27,862 bases of DNA from an uncultured Tissierellia bacterium. Lineage in GTDB: Bacteria > Bacillota > Clostridia > Tissierellales > Peptoniphilaceae. Positions 1-9,000 of this stretch are shown in pieces. The notes below the pieces were generated by a model. It saw nothing but the letters and a program-made list of their open reading frames with translations. It was not told where the DNA came from and made no database searches. Location: NCBI GenBank assembly GCA_937923265.1, contig CALAJY010000035.1:1-27862 (forward strand), in the 5' to 3' direction. How positions within the stretch are numbered: the stretch's first letter is position 1; every line of letters begins with the position of its first letter. A program made the translations under genes and the position numbers.

Positions 1-1037
1 ATAACGGAACGGCCGGAATAGTCCACACGCTTGCCCAACAGGTTCTGACGGAAACGGCCCGACTTTCCCTTTAAGAGATCGGATAAGCTCTTCAGCGGGC
101 GGTTGGAGGCTCCGGTCACCGCCTTGCCTCGACGACCGTTATCAATCAAGGCATCCACCGCTTCCTGGAGCATTCTCTTCTCATTGCGAACGATGATTCC
201 CGGGGCACCGATATCCAAAAGTCGCTTCAAACGGTTGTTCCGGTTGATGACCCGGCGATAGAGGTCGTTGAGGTCGGAGGTTGCGAAACGTCCCCCTTCC
301 AGCTGGACCATGGGGCGCAAATCGGGAGGCATTACGGGCAGAACGGTCATGCACATCCACTCGGGTTTGTTTCCGGAGCGAAGGAATGCTTCCACCACCT
401 CGAGGCGGCGAAGGATTCGAACCCGCTTCTGGCCGGAGGATTCTTCCAATTCCTTGGCCAGTTTCTCCTCCTCTTCCTCCAGATTCACCTTCCGCAACAG
501 CTCTTGAATGGCTTCCGCGCCCATTCCGGCCACGAAACCGTCTTCGTATTTATCATAGTATTCCTGGTACTCGGTCTCCGTCAGCAGCTGCTTCTCATAG
601 AGGTCTCCCTCTGCCTCGCCGGGATCAATGACCACATAGTTGGCAAAGTAGAGAACCAGCTCCAGGGCCTTGGGACTCATATCCAAGAGCAAGCCCATCC
701 GAGAGGGAATGCCCTTAAAGTACCAGATGTGAGAAACCGGGGTCGCCAGCTCGATGTGGCCCATTCTCTCGCGGCGAACCTTGGATTTGGTGACCTCGAC
801 GCCGCACTTTTCACAGACCACGCCTTTGTAACGAATGCGCTTGTATTTTCCGCAGGAGCATTCCCAGTCCTTGGTGGGTCCGAAAATCTTCTCGCAGAAC
901 AATCCGTCTTTTTCCGGCTTCAGAGTCCGATAGTTGATGGTCTCCGGCTTCTTTACCTCTCCATGAGACCATGAACGAATCTTCTCCGGAGAGGCAATTT
1001 GAATTCGTATGGCATCAAATGTATTAGTCTTCTTCAA
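1..1037 (-). CDS. rpoC: RNA polymerase beta' subunit, N-terminal part (truncated by window edge)
   Basis: Catalytic beta' subunit of RNA polymerase. About 345 N-terminal residues are visible; the gene continues past position 1. The start is read as TTG at 1037: an in-frame TGA lies five codons upstream, no ATG is available, and an AGAGGAG ribosome binding site sits 6 bases before the TTG. The protein opens with KKTNTFDAIRIQIASPEKI, typical of RpoC. The N-terminal zinc site is present as CSCG followed by CEKCGVEV (roughly residues 58-78). The NRNNRLKRLLDIGAP and NGRRGKAVTG stretches, followed by RPLKSLSDLLKGKSGRFRQN and GKRVDYSGRSVI, match the clamp, lid and rudder region. It lies 21 bases after rpoB on the same strand, so it is almost certainly cotranscribed with rpoB. 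The identification is certain; only the non-ATG start is an inference. Confidence 0.97.
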   Translation of the reverse strand, partial: MKKTNTFDAIRIQIASPEKIRSWSHGEVKKPETINYRTLKPEKDGLFCEKIFGPTKDWECSCGKYKRIRYKGVVCEKCGVEVTKSKVRRERMGHIELATPVSHIWYFKGIPSRMGLLLDMSPKALELVLYFANYVVIDPGEAEGDLYEKQLLTETEYQEYYDKYEDGFVAGMGAEAIQELLRKVNLEEEEEKLAKELEESSGQKRVRILRRLEVVEAFLRSGNKPEWMCMTVLPVMPPDLRPMVQLEGGRFATSDLNDLYRRVINRNNRLKRLLDIGAPGIIVRNEKRMLQEAVDALIDNGRRGKAVTGASNRPLKSLSDLLKGKSGRFRQNLLGKRVDYSGRSV

Positions 1038-1058
1038 GATAGTCTCCTCTCAGTACGA

Positions 1059-4000
1059 TTATTCGTCATCCTCATCGCTGAGTTCCTCCACGGAATAACC
1101 CAGTTCATCGTAGTCATCTGTTTCATCCTCGACGGCGTCTGCGTCCATCTCAATTTCGTCGTCGCCGTCATCGGAATCCTCATCATCACTCTCGTCCTCC
1201 TCATCCGGGTCATTTGCCTTCTTGAGGAAGTGGAAGTCCTTCTTTTCCTGTTGCCGTTCGTCCATATCTTCAATCTGAGAGAACCGTGTCACATCGTCCA
1301 AATCGTCTTTCAGTTCGACTTCATTATTGTCTTCATCGAGGAGCTTGACATCCAGAGACAGGGATTCCAACTCCTTGATCAATACCTTGAAGCTTTCCGG
1401 AATTCCCGGTTCGGGGATGTTCTCGCCCTTGACGATGGATTCATAGGTCTTTACACGACCCGTCACATCATCGCTCTTCACCGTCAACATCTCCTGCAGG
1501 GAGTGGGAGGCCCCATAAGCTTCCAAGGCCCAAACCTCCATCTCACCGAAACGCTGACCACCGAACTGAGCTTTTCCACCCAGAGGCTGCTGCGTCACCA
1601 AGGAGTAAGGACCCGTGGACCGGGCGTGAATCTTCTCCTCCACCATGTGGTGCAACTTGAGGATGTACATGTAACCCACGGTGACGCGATTGTAGAAGCT
1701 CTCCCCGGTACGTCCGTCGCGGAGCTGAATCTTTCCATCAATAGCATAGCCCGCCGTCTTCAGGGCTTCCTCGATGTCCGTATCGGAAGCACCGTCAAAG
1801 ACCGGGGTTGCAACCTTCCAGCCCAGCTTCTTGGCGGCAAGGCCCAGATGAACCTCCAAAACCTGTCCCAGGTTCATACGGGAAGGAATACCCAAGGGGT
1901 TCAAACAGATCTGAATCGGCGTTCCATCCGGTAGGAAGGGCATGTCTTCCACGGGAAGAATCCGGGAAACGACACCCTTATTGCCGTGACGGCCGCACAT
2001 CTTATCGCCCACCATGATCTTTCGTTTGGTCGCAATATACACGCGGACAACCTCATTCAGGCCGGGGGAAAGCTCGTCGCCATTGGCCCTGGAGTAACGC
2101 TTAATATCGACGACAATTCCCGCTTCGCCGTGGGGAACCTTCAGAGAAGCATCCCGTACTTCTCTGGCCTTCTCGCCAAAGATGGCTCTAAGGAGGCGCT
2201 CCTCGGGAGACAATTCAGTCTCTCCCTTCGGCGTAACCTTACCAACAAGAATGTCTCCCGCAACAACCTCGGCACCAATGCGAATGATCCCATCCTCATC
2301 CAGGTTCTTGCGCATGTCTTCTCCGATGTTGGGAATGTCCCGGGTGATATCTTCCGGTCCTAACTTGGTCTCTCGAGCCTCACAGGAGTGTTCCTCAATG
2401 TGAACCGAGGTAAGCACATCATCCACAACCATGCGCTCGTTGATCAACATGGCGTCCTCGTAGTTGTAGCCTTCCCAGGTCATGAATGCAATCAGGATGT
2501 TCTTGCCCAGGGCAATCTCTCCCTGGTCCGTGGAAGGACCGTCCGCGATGATTTGCTCCTTCTTCACCCGCTCCCCTTCCTGAACAATGGGGCGCTGGTT
2601 GAAGCAGGTACCCTGGTTGGCACGACGGAACTTAAAGACCTTATAGGTTTTCTCCTTTTTGGTCTCATCGTCCAGAATCGTGACATGATCCGAGTCCACC
2701 TGGGTAACAACACCATCCACATCGGACTTGATAACAACGCCGGAATCCAAGGCGGCCTTGTGTTCAATTCCCGTTCCGATCATGGGCGCCTCGGTCTTGA
2801 TCAGAGGCACTGCCTGGCGCTGCATGTTGGTTCCCATCAGGGCACGGGTCGCATCGTCGTTCTCCAGGAAGGGGATCATGGCGGCTCCCACCGACACAAT
2901 CTGCTGCGGCGAAACGTCCATGAACTGGACCTTGTCTCTCGGATAAATATCGTTGACCGCGTTGATACCACGGCCAGAGACCCTCTCATTGACAAAGCGT
3001 CCGTTTTCATCCAAGGGTTCATTGGCCTGGGCCTTGATGTACTTATCCTCTTCGTCCGCCGTCAGATAGATGATCTCATCGGTGACCACACCGGTTCCCT
3101 CTTCCACCTTCCGGTAGGGGGTTTCGATGAAGCCATACTTATTAATGCGACCGTAGGTGGTCAAGGAGGTAATCAGTCCGATGTTCGGACCTTCCGGAGT
3201 CTCAATGGGGCAGATTCGACCATAATGGGAATCATGAACATCTCGAACCTCCGCACCGGCACGGTCTCGAGAAAGTCCACCGGGTCCCAAGGCGGAAAGA
3301 CGTCTCTTATGAGTGAGTTCCGACATGGGGTTGGTCTGGTCCATGAACTGCGACAACTGGGAGGAGCCAAAGAACTCCTTGATTGCAGCGGTAACGGGGC
3401 GCACGTTGATCAAGCTCTGGGGGGTTGCCAGGTCCTGGTCGCCCGTGGTCATTCTCTCCCGAACCACTCTTTCCATTCGGGACAATCCGATGCGGAACTG
3501 GTTCTGCAAAAGCTCGCCGACGCAGCGAACCCGCCGGTTGCCCAGGTGGTCAATGTCATCCAGGTTTCCGACTCCGTGATAGAGATTGAGCTGGTAACTG
3601 AAGGTGGCGAGAATGTCCGCCATCGTAATGTGATGCGGGCAGATCTTGGACTTGTTTCTTAAAATATAAGATCTCTTCTTCTCGGGCTTGTCGTAGGCTC
3701 CACTTTCATCCTCTTCAAAGAACTGAAGAATCTCTTGCATTCCGGGCCAGTAAATCTTCTCCGACAGACCCAGTTCATCCATGTTCACATCCTCAATTTC
3801 ATCCTGGAAGACATGGTAGTCCACGAAATGGTTGCCCACGATTCTTACCACATCCTCGTGCGCTTCATCCGCATAGACGTCCACGCTGTTGATTCCCGCG
3901 TTTTCAATCTCGAGGGCTTTCTCCCGAGAGATGAACTCGTCTTTTTCTGCCAAAATCTCCCCATCTTCACTGACGGCATCGGCAGCCAAGGTGCGATTCG

Positions 4001-4871
4001 CCAGGCGGTTAAAGATGGAAAGCTTCTTATTAAACTTATAGCGGCCCACCTTCGCCAGATCATAGCGACGCGGATCAAAGAAGAGATTATGCACCAAGGG
4101 CTCGGCCGACTCCACCGAGGCGAGGTCGCCCGGTTTTAACTTCCGATAGATCTCCAGCAGGGCGTCCTCGCGCGTGCGAGACACTTCCTTCTCCAAGGTA
4201 AGGCTTAAATGCTCCTCATCTCCCAAAACATCAATCATCTCTTCATTAGTTTCAAAGAGAAGGGCCCGAATCAGGGTGGTAGCAGGCAGTTTGCGGGTGC
4301 GGTCAATTCTTACGTTGACAACCCCATTCGCATCATTATCATATTCGATCCAAGCACCACGGTTTGGAATCACGGTCGAGGAGATCATGGTGTTACCGGA
4401 CTTATCAAACTCCTGGGCATAGTAGACGCCGGGAGAACGGATGAGCTGGGAAACAATGACACGCTCTGCCCCATTGATAATGAAAGTACCCGACGGGGTC
4501 ATCATCGGGATATCCCCCAAATAGACTTCCTGTTCCTTCACATCCATGATTTCGCCGTCGTCCATCTTGATCAGACGAACCTTTACGCGAAGTTTTCTGG
4601 CATAGCTGGTATCTCTTTCCTTCGCTTCTTCCACCGAGTATTCCGTCTCCTCATCAAAATGGAAGTCCACGAACTCCATGATCAGGCCACCGGAGAAGTC
4701 TCGAATGGGAGAAATGTCCGCCAGAACTTCACGAAGGCCATCCTCCGTGAACCACTTGTAGCTATCCTTTTGAATAGCCAAGAGGTTCGGAAGCTCCAGT
4801 GCGACCGGGATACGAGAGAAACTTTGCCGTTCGGTTTTACCGTACATTACCGTGTGATTGTGCATTGTCAT
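1059..4871 (-). CDS. rpoB: RNA polymerase beta subunit
   Basis: Beta subunit of RNA polymerase, 1270 residues from the chosen start. An in-frame ATG at 4907 would add 12 residues, but it has no ribosome binding site and follows directly on a leader hairpin. The ATG at 4871 has AAGGGG 6-7 bases upstream, so it is preferred. The rifampicin pocket (about residues 500-530, FFGSSQLSQFMDQ, then LTHKRRLSALGPGG) carries the sensitive-type Asp, His and Ser at the E. coli 516, 526 and 531 positions. Further landmarks are ICPIETPEGPNIGLI, GEKAREVRDASLKVPHGE, KMCGRHGNKGVVS and the C-terminal LGGKAQFGGQRFGEMEVWALEAYGA block. The last ~50 residues are an unusually acidic tail rich in Asp and Glu. rpoC follows after 21 bases. 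No ribosomal protein genes precede it; upstream is an unrelated ileS operon ending in a terminator. Confidence 0.98.
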   Translation of the reverse strand: MTMHNHTVMYGKTERQSFSRIPVALELPNLLAIQKDSYKWFTEDGLREVLADISPIRDFSGGLIMEFVDFHFDEETEYSVEEAKERDTSYARKLRVKVRLIKMDDGEIMDVKEQEVYLGDIPMMTPSGTFIINGAERVIVSQLIRSPGVYYAQEFDKSGNTMISSTVIPNRGAWIEYDNDANGVVNVRIDRTRKLPATTLIRALLFETNEEMIDVLGDEEHLSLTLEKEVSRTREDALLEIYRKLKPGDLASVESAEPLVHNLFFDPRRYDLAKVGRYKFNKKLSIFNRLANRTLAADAVSEDGEILAEKDEFISREKALEIENAGINSVDVYADEAHEDVVRIVGNHFVDYHVFQDEIEDVNMDELGLSEKIYWPGMQEILQFFEEDESGAYDKPEKKRSYILRNKSKICPHHITMADILATFSYQLNLYHGVGNLDDIDHLGNRRVRCVGELLQNQFRIGLSRMERVVRERMTTGDQDLATPQSLINVRPVTAAIKEFFGSSQLSQFMDQTNPMSELTHKRRLSALGPGGLSRDRAGAEVRDVHDSHYGRICPIETPEGPNIGLITSLTTYGRINKYGFIETPYRKVEEGTGVVTDEIIYLTADEEDKYIKAQANEPLDENGRFVNERVSGRGINAVNDIYPRDKVQFMDVSPQQIVSVGAAMIPFLENDDATRALMGTNMQRQAVPLIKTEAPMIGTGIEHKAALDSGVVIKSDVDGVVTQVDSDHVTILDDETKKEKTYKVFKFRRANQGTCFNQRPIVQEGERVKKEQIIADGPSTDQGEIALGKNILIAFMTWEGYNYEDAMLINERMVVDDVLTSVHIEEHSCEARETKLGPEDITRDIPNIGEDMRKNLDEDGIIRIGAEVVAGDILVGKVTPKGETELSPEERLLRAIFGEKAREVRDASLKVPHGEAGIVVDIKRYSRANGDELSPGLNEVVRVYIATKRKIMVGDKMCGRHGNKGVVSRILPVEDMPFLPDGTPIQICLNPLGIPSRMNLGQVLEVHLGLAAKKLGWKVATPVFDGASDTDIEEALKTAGYAIDGKIQLRDGRTGESFYNRVTVGYMYILKLHHMVEEKIHARSTGPYSLVTQQPLGGKAQFGGQRFGEMEVWALEAYGASHSLQEMLTVKSDDVTGRVKTYESIVKGENIPEPGIPESFKVLIKELESLSLDVKLLDEDNNEVELKDDLDDVTRFSQIEDMDERQQEKKDFHFLKKANDPDEEDESDDEDSDDGDDEIEMDADAVEDETDDYDELGYSVEELSDEDDE

Positions 4872-4908
4872 ATCCACCCCTTTACCGTTTTCAAACAACG
4901 ATCCCATT

Positions 4909-4932
4909 AAAAATGCAAACGCATTTGCGTTT
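4909..4932 (-). promoter_or_regulatory. Terminator-like hairpin in the rpoB leader (possible attenuator)
   Basis: Read on the minus strand, AAACGC and GCGTTT form a 6-bp stem with an AAAT loop, followed by GCATTTTT. It lies in the transcribed leader downstream of both rpoB promoters and 38 bases before the preferred rpoB start. An intrinsic attenuator is plausible, but the stem is short and half A-T, so read-through would be high. Inferred from sequence only. Confidence 0.35.
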
Positions 4933-4995
4933 CAGAACAAAAGTTAGTAAAAAATTTAGACATAGGTCACGAATCTATGATTTATGCAAGTATTG

Positions 4996-5025
4996 ATAAT
5001 AGCACACGAAAACAAGCCTTGTCAA
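4996..5025 (-). promoter_or_regulatory. rpoB promoter P2
   Basis: On the minus strand there is a perfect -35 TTGACA (5020-5025) and a -10 TATTAT (4996-5001), 18 bases apart, with TG one base before the -10 (extended -10). This predicts a start near 4989 and a leader of about 119 nt. The -35 is embedded in a 21-bp palindrome. Confidence 0.75.
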
Positions 5026-5037
5026 CAATTGACAAGG
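5017..5037. promoter_or_regulatory. 21-bp palindrome overlapping the rpoB P2 -35 box (candidate operator)
   Basis: The arms CCTTGTCAA and TTGACAAGG are perfect inverted repeats of 9 bp with a 3-base centre. The right half on the minus strand supplies the TTGACA of the -35. A protein bound here would cover the polymerase site. It could instead be a chance mirror of the TTGACA box, but 9 perfect pairs are more than the promoter needs. The cognate regulator is unknown. Confidence 0.5.
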
Positions 5038-5089
5038 AAAAAGCAAAAATATCCGAATAAAAATCATCCTTCAAAAAACTTGGTAAGTA

Positions 5090-5118
5090 ATTATAGCGAA
5101 TTCCTTTCCATTTTGCAA
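5090..5118 (-). promoter_or_regulatory. rpoB promoter P1
   Basis: On the minus strand there is a -35 TTGCAA (5113-5118), a 17-base spacer and a perfect -10 TATAAT (5090-5095). The predicted start is near 5083, about 212 nt before the preferred rpoB start. With P2 it gives rpoBC two SigA-type promoters, independent of the upstream ileS operon. Confidence 0.7.
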
Positions 5119-5231
5119 ATTGATTCGCCCGGACCCGTGGTGTTGTAAACGGAATAAATTAAGACTATTCACCCATAATTTTATACTAGAAATTTCTTGA
5201 GACACGGTGGTTTTTAAAAAAATTCTCCACT

Positions 5232-5334
5232 CTGGGAACGGGGCCATGGGAAATCCCCTTTTTTGCAGTTTCCCAGGGGAACTCACCCCTGGGAAATCCC
5301 CTTTTTCACAGTTTCCCAGGGAGTTCCCACCCCC
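5232..5334. repeat. Array of alternating TGGGAAA / TTTCCCA elements, two ~43-bp tandem units
   Basis: Two tandem units (5247-5289 and 5290-5333) share TGGGAAATCCCCTTTTT, then CAGTTTCCCAGGG and ACCCC. Half-elements alternate in orientation: TGGGAAC at 5232, TGGGAAA at 5247, TTTCCCA at 5269, TGGGAAA at 5290, TTTCCCA at 5312. They can pair in mutually exclusive ways. The strongest pairing is TTTCCCAGGGG (5269-5279) with CCCCTGGGAAA (5286-5296), an 11-bp perfect stem with a 6-base loop. CCCTGGGAAA (5287-5296) with TTTCCCAGGG (5312-5321) gives 10 bp. The array sits between the upstream operon's terminator and rpoB P1. It could be a protein-binding array, a structured intergenic repeat or a plus-strand terminator (CTTTTT follows the 11-bp stem). 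Confidence 0.8.
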
Positions 5335-5362
5335 GGCTTTTGGCTAGCTTCCCCTTCCCAAT

Positions 5363-5404
5363 AAAAAACTCCCGGAATTGGCAACACAACCAATTCCGGA
5401 AGTT
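5363..5404 (-). terminator. Intrinsic terminator of the ileS operon
   Basis: On the minus strand, AACTTCCGGAATTGG and CCAATTCCGGGAGTT form a 15-bp stem with one mismatch and an 8-base loop, followed by TTTT. It begins about 9 bases past the stop of the PurN-like gene. Confidence 0.85.
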
Positions 5405-5412
5405 CCTAATTA

Positions 5413-6027
5413 TCACGATTTTTCTTCCCCGGTCTTATCATCATCCGGGGCACAACAACCCGCTAAAATCTTGGGAATCGCATAATGCTCCGTCTTTTTG
5501 ACCCGATGATAGAGCTTCCAGGCGTTATCGCTTTCGAAGATGGGGACCCGTTCCACACTGAGAAGGCGGCCCATCTGGTCCGGTCCCGTTTGGACCACAA
5601 AGATCATGCTTCCCGTTTCCTTTGCCTTTTCTTCCAGGGCTTTTTTCGCGGAGCGGATGCCCGCATCCGGGACGCCCACAAACTCCGTTTCCAAGGAAGG
5701 GGTGGAGGCAAGAATGCGAGGGTAAAATTCCCGGATCATAAAGCCGGGAATCGGGTTGTCGTACTCGAGAAGGAAAATCCAGTCGATTCCCTTGGTACGG
5801 ATGCGATCACAGCACTTTACGTAGAATTCCTCCGGATTGTGAAAGCGGTTCGGATCGTAATAAATCGCTTCAATCCCGGAATCACGGGCCCGCCGAAGAC
5901 CCAGATTATCCTCCGAAGAGCTGACCACCAGATCCACCGATCCGCGAACGATATGATCCGCGCAGGCATCGATAATGCACTGTAGGTCGGCTCCATTCTT
6001 TGAAAGAAACACTGCAATCCGTTTCAT
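5413..6027 (-). CDS. PurN-like formyltransferase-fold protein lacking catalytic Asn and His
   Basis: 204 residues, the size and fold pattern of phosphoribosylglycinamide formyltransferase. It begins KRIAVFLSKNGADLQCIIDA (PurN: SGNGSNLQAIIDA), then VVSSSEDNLGLRRARDSGIEA, and ends with the family-like GRLLSVERVPIF segment and a final helix. The active-site segment LNIHPSLLPK of true PurN reads LASTPSLETE here, so the catalytic Asn (E. coli 106) and His (108) become Ala107 and Thr109. An Asp (150) at the place of Asp144 remains. The GAR phosphate loop is also altered (NGSN to NGAD). GAR transformylase activity is therefore unlikely, and the role is unknown. The ATG at 6027 has a strong AAGGAGG site. 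It is the last gene of the ileS operon, 19 bases after ileS. It could be a ligand-binding or regulatory paralogue. Confidence 0.75.
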   Translation of the reverse strand: MKRIAVFLSKNGADLQCIIDACADHIVRGSVDLVVSSSEDNLGLRRARDSGIEAIYYDPNRFHNPEEFYVKCCDRIRTKGIDWIFLLEYDNPIPGFMIREFYPRILASTPSLETEFVGVPDAGIRSAKKALEEKAKETGSMIFVVQTGPDQMGRLLSVERVPIFESDNAWKLYHRVKKTEHYAIPKILAGCCAPDDDKTGEEKS

Positions 6028-6046
6028 CCCATCCTCCTTCGCAGTC

Positions 6047-9000
6047 TTAATCCTCTCTTTGCAAGCGGAAACGGAGGGGATGACCGTTGATGTCTACCGG
6101 CTCCTGATCCGTCAGCTTCTCTTGCTGAATCTCCGTTGCTAAGATCTCCTGGCTCAGGTTCTCCCGATAGGCCTCGATGGCCCGGGTCAGCTCTTCATCC
6201 GCTTCATAACTCATGTGAATCCGATCGGAAACCTCGAAGTCATTTGTTTTCCGCTGCTGCTGAACCTTCGAGATAACCTCGCGAACGAGTCCTTCCTGAA
6301 CCAGGTCGGGACTCAGTTGCGTATCCAAGAGGACGCTGATGTCGCCATCCATGGCGACATCGAAGCCTTCCCGCGCCTGGTATCTGGCCTCCACATAGTC
6401 TCTCTGAATCTCCGTGTCCTCGCCCTGTAGGGAAAGGGTAACCGGGCCTTGTTCCAGATTGGCCAGGAATTCATGACTGTCCACGGTGGAGAGGTACTTG
6501 GCAAAGTCCTTGATCTTTCCTCCAAGAATGCGGCCCGCCACTTTATAGTCGGGCTTCAGGGTGATCTCCAGTTGGTCGGCGAGACGGTCGGAGAAGACCA
6601 GTTCCTTCACGTTAAGCTCTTCTTTGATGAGGTCGGACAGATGACCGATCGTGTCCTCGAACTTCCGGTCCATGACAAGCTCGGAGAGCGGCTGACGAAC
6701 CTTGATGCCCGCTTCTTCTCGGCTGGCTCTTCCCAAATTCACCACCCGGCGAACCAGGTCCATCTTCTTCTCCAGATCCTCGTCGATGAGGGAAAGGTCG
6801 GCTTGGGGCGTGAACTCCAGATGAACGGAATCCATGGCCTCTTCCCGGGTCAGGGCCTGATAGAGCTCTTCCGCCAGGAAGGGTGTGATGGGAGCAATGA
6901 GTTTGCTCACACCCAGCAGAACCTCATAACTGGTGCGGAACACGGATTTTACATCCAACGATGCTTCGGAAGACCAGAAACGACGGCGGTTGCGGCGGAT
7001 GTACCAATTGGAGAAATCCTCCACCACAAAGTCGGACAGATCATGAACCACGCGGTTGTATTCAAAGGCATCCATCTCTTCCTTGTATTTCTTTAAAAGA
7101 GAATGGTAGCGACTCAGCAGCCAGTGGTCGATTTCCGGCCGATCATCCACATCCACCTGGAAGTCCGCGGGGTTCCAGCCGTTGGTGTTCGCATAAAGGG
7201 CGAACATCTGGTAAATGTTCTTGATGGTGCGGAAGAACTTAGCATTCACCTCTTTGAGGCCCTCCTCATCAAAGCGAGTGGGAACCCACGGAGGCGATAC
7301 ATAGAGGGAGTAGAAGCGAACCACATCCGCTCCATAGCGGTCAAACAGTTCAAAGGGATTCAGGGTGTTTCCCTTGGACTTGGACATCTTCTGACCCTTG
7401 CTGTCCAAAACTAGATCGTTCACGAGAACATTTTTGTAGGGGGCCACCCCCTTATACAGGACCGAAATGGCCAATAAGGAGTAGAACCAGCCACGGGTCT
7501 GATCAATGCCCTCGGAGATGAAGTCCGCGGGGAAACGGGAATCGAAATCATCCTTGTGCTCAAAGGGATAGTGCCATTGGGCGAAGGGCATGGAGCCGGA
7601 ATCGAACCAAACATCCATGACATCCGGTTCCCGAGTCATGGTTCCTCCACACTCGGGGCAGGTGATATGGACCTGGTCCACATAAGGGCGGTGGAGGTCG
7701 ATGTCCGTGTTGATCTCTTCCTGGGCGAGCTTGACCAGCTCTTTCCGAGAGCCCACGGAGTGAACATGGCCGCAATCGGGGCAAACCCACAGGTTTAGCG
7801 GAGTTCCCCAGTAACGACTGCGGGAAATCGCCCAGTCATTGAGGTTCTCCAGCCAGTTGCCAAATCGCTTCTCCCCTACATAGGGAGGGAACCAATGAAC
7901 CTTTTCATTTTCCGAAACCAAGAGATCCTTGAATTTGGTGACATCGATGTACCAGGATGGCTTGGAGTAGTAGATAAGGGGGGTGTGGCAGCGCCAGCAG
8001 TGGGGATAGTTATGGCTGATCTTTTGCCGCGCATAGAGCTGGTTATGGCTCTTCAGATAGTCGAGGATGTCGGGATCGCAGTCCATGACAAAGCGTCCCT
8101 GATAAGGTCCTTCCAAAAAGGCGCCATCCTCGCCCACGGGATTCACCAAGGGAAGGTCATATCTTCTGCCCGTTTTATAGTCATCCTCGCCAAAGGCCGG
8201 GGCCGTATGGACGATTCCCGTACCATCCGTGGTGGTGACATAGTCGGCACAGGTCACGAAGAAGCCCTTGCCCTTAACGTTGAGGAAGGGGAGAAGCTGC
8301 TCATATTCCTTGTATTCCAGGTCTTTTCCCTTGTATTCCTCGAGAATCTCCCATTCCCCATACTGCTCTTTCAGCACCTGGTTGATGAGGTCCTTGGCAA
8401 GATAGTACTTCTCCTCCCCCTGTCGGACCTTCACATAGTCCACATCGGGATGAACCGTGAGAGCCACATTGGAGGGCAGGGTCCAGGGCGTCGTCGTCCA
8501 AGCGAGGAAATAGGTGTTCTCCTCCCCCTTGACGGCAAATTTCGCATACGCGGTAACCACCTGGTCTTCCTGGTAACCTTGTGCCACCTCATGACTGGCA
8601 AGTCCCGTCCCGCAGCGCGGACAGTAAGGAAGAATCTTCGCACCTTTGTAGATCAGGCCGCGGTCATAGAAATCCTTCAGAATGTGCCATTCCGTTTCAA
8701 TATAATCATTATCCAGGGTGATATAGGGATGGTCCATGTCCGCCAGGAAGGCCATCCGCTCGCTCATGTCCGTCCACAGGTCCCGATACTTAAAGACCGA
8801 GGCGCGGCACTCCTCGTTAAACTTCTCCACTCCATATTCTTCAATCTGGGTTTTATTGCGAAAGCTCAGCTTCTTCTCAACCTCAATCTCCACGGGCAGA
8901 CCATGGGTGTCCCAGCCGGCCTTGCGGCCAACCCGATAGCCCTGCATGGTCTTGTAGCGACAGGTCATGTCCTTCAGGGTTCGGGCAATCACATGGTGGA

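Larger units (their letters stand above)
4872..5412. other. rpoB upstream intergenic region, no gene seen
   Basis: This 541-bp stretch has no credible coding sequence. From the rpoB side it holds the leader hairpin, P2 with its palindrome, P1, an AT-rich part (5119-5231) where I see nothing specific, the TGGGAAA array, and the terminator of the ileS operon. Confidence 0.75.

Noticed and set aside
999..1934. 311-codon plus-strand frame opposite rpoB
   Set aside because: Lies fully antisense to conserved rpoB sequence, has no ribosome binding site and no recognisable protein; a shadow frame.
2388..3662. 424-codon plus-strand frame opposite rpoB
   Set aside because: Antisense shadow of rpoB; composition mirrors the rpoB codons.
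5071..5286. 71-codon minus-strand frame in the rpoB upstream region
   Set aside because: Overlaps promoter P1 and the TGGGAAA array and resembles no protein.
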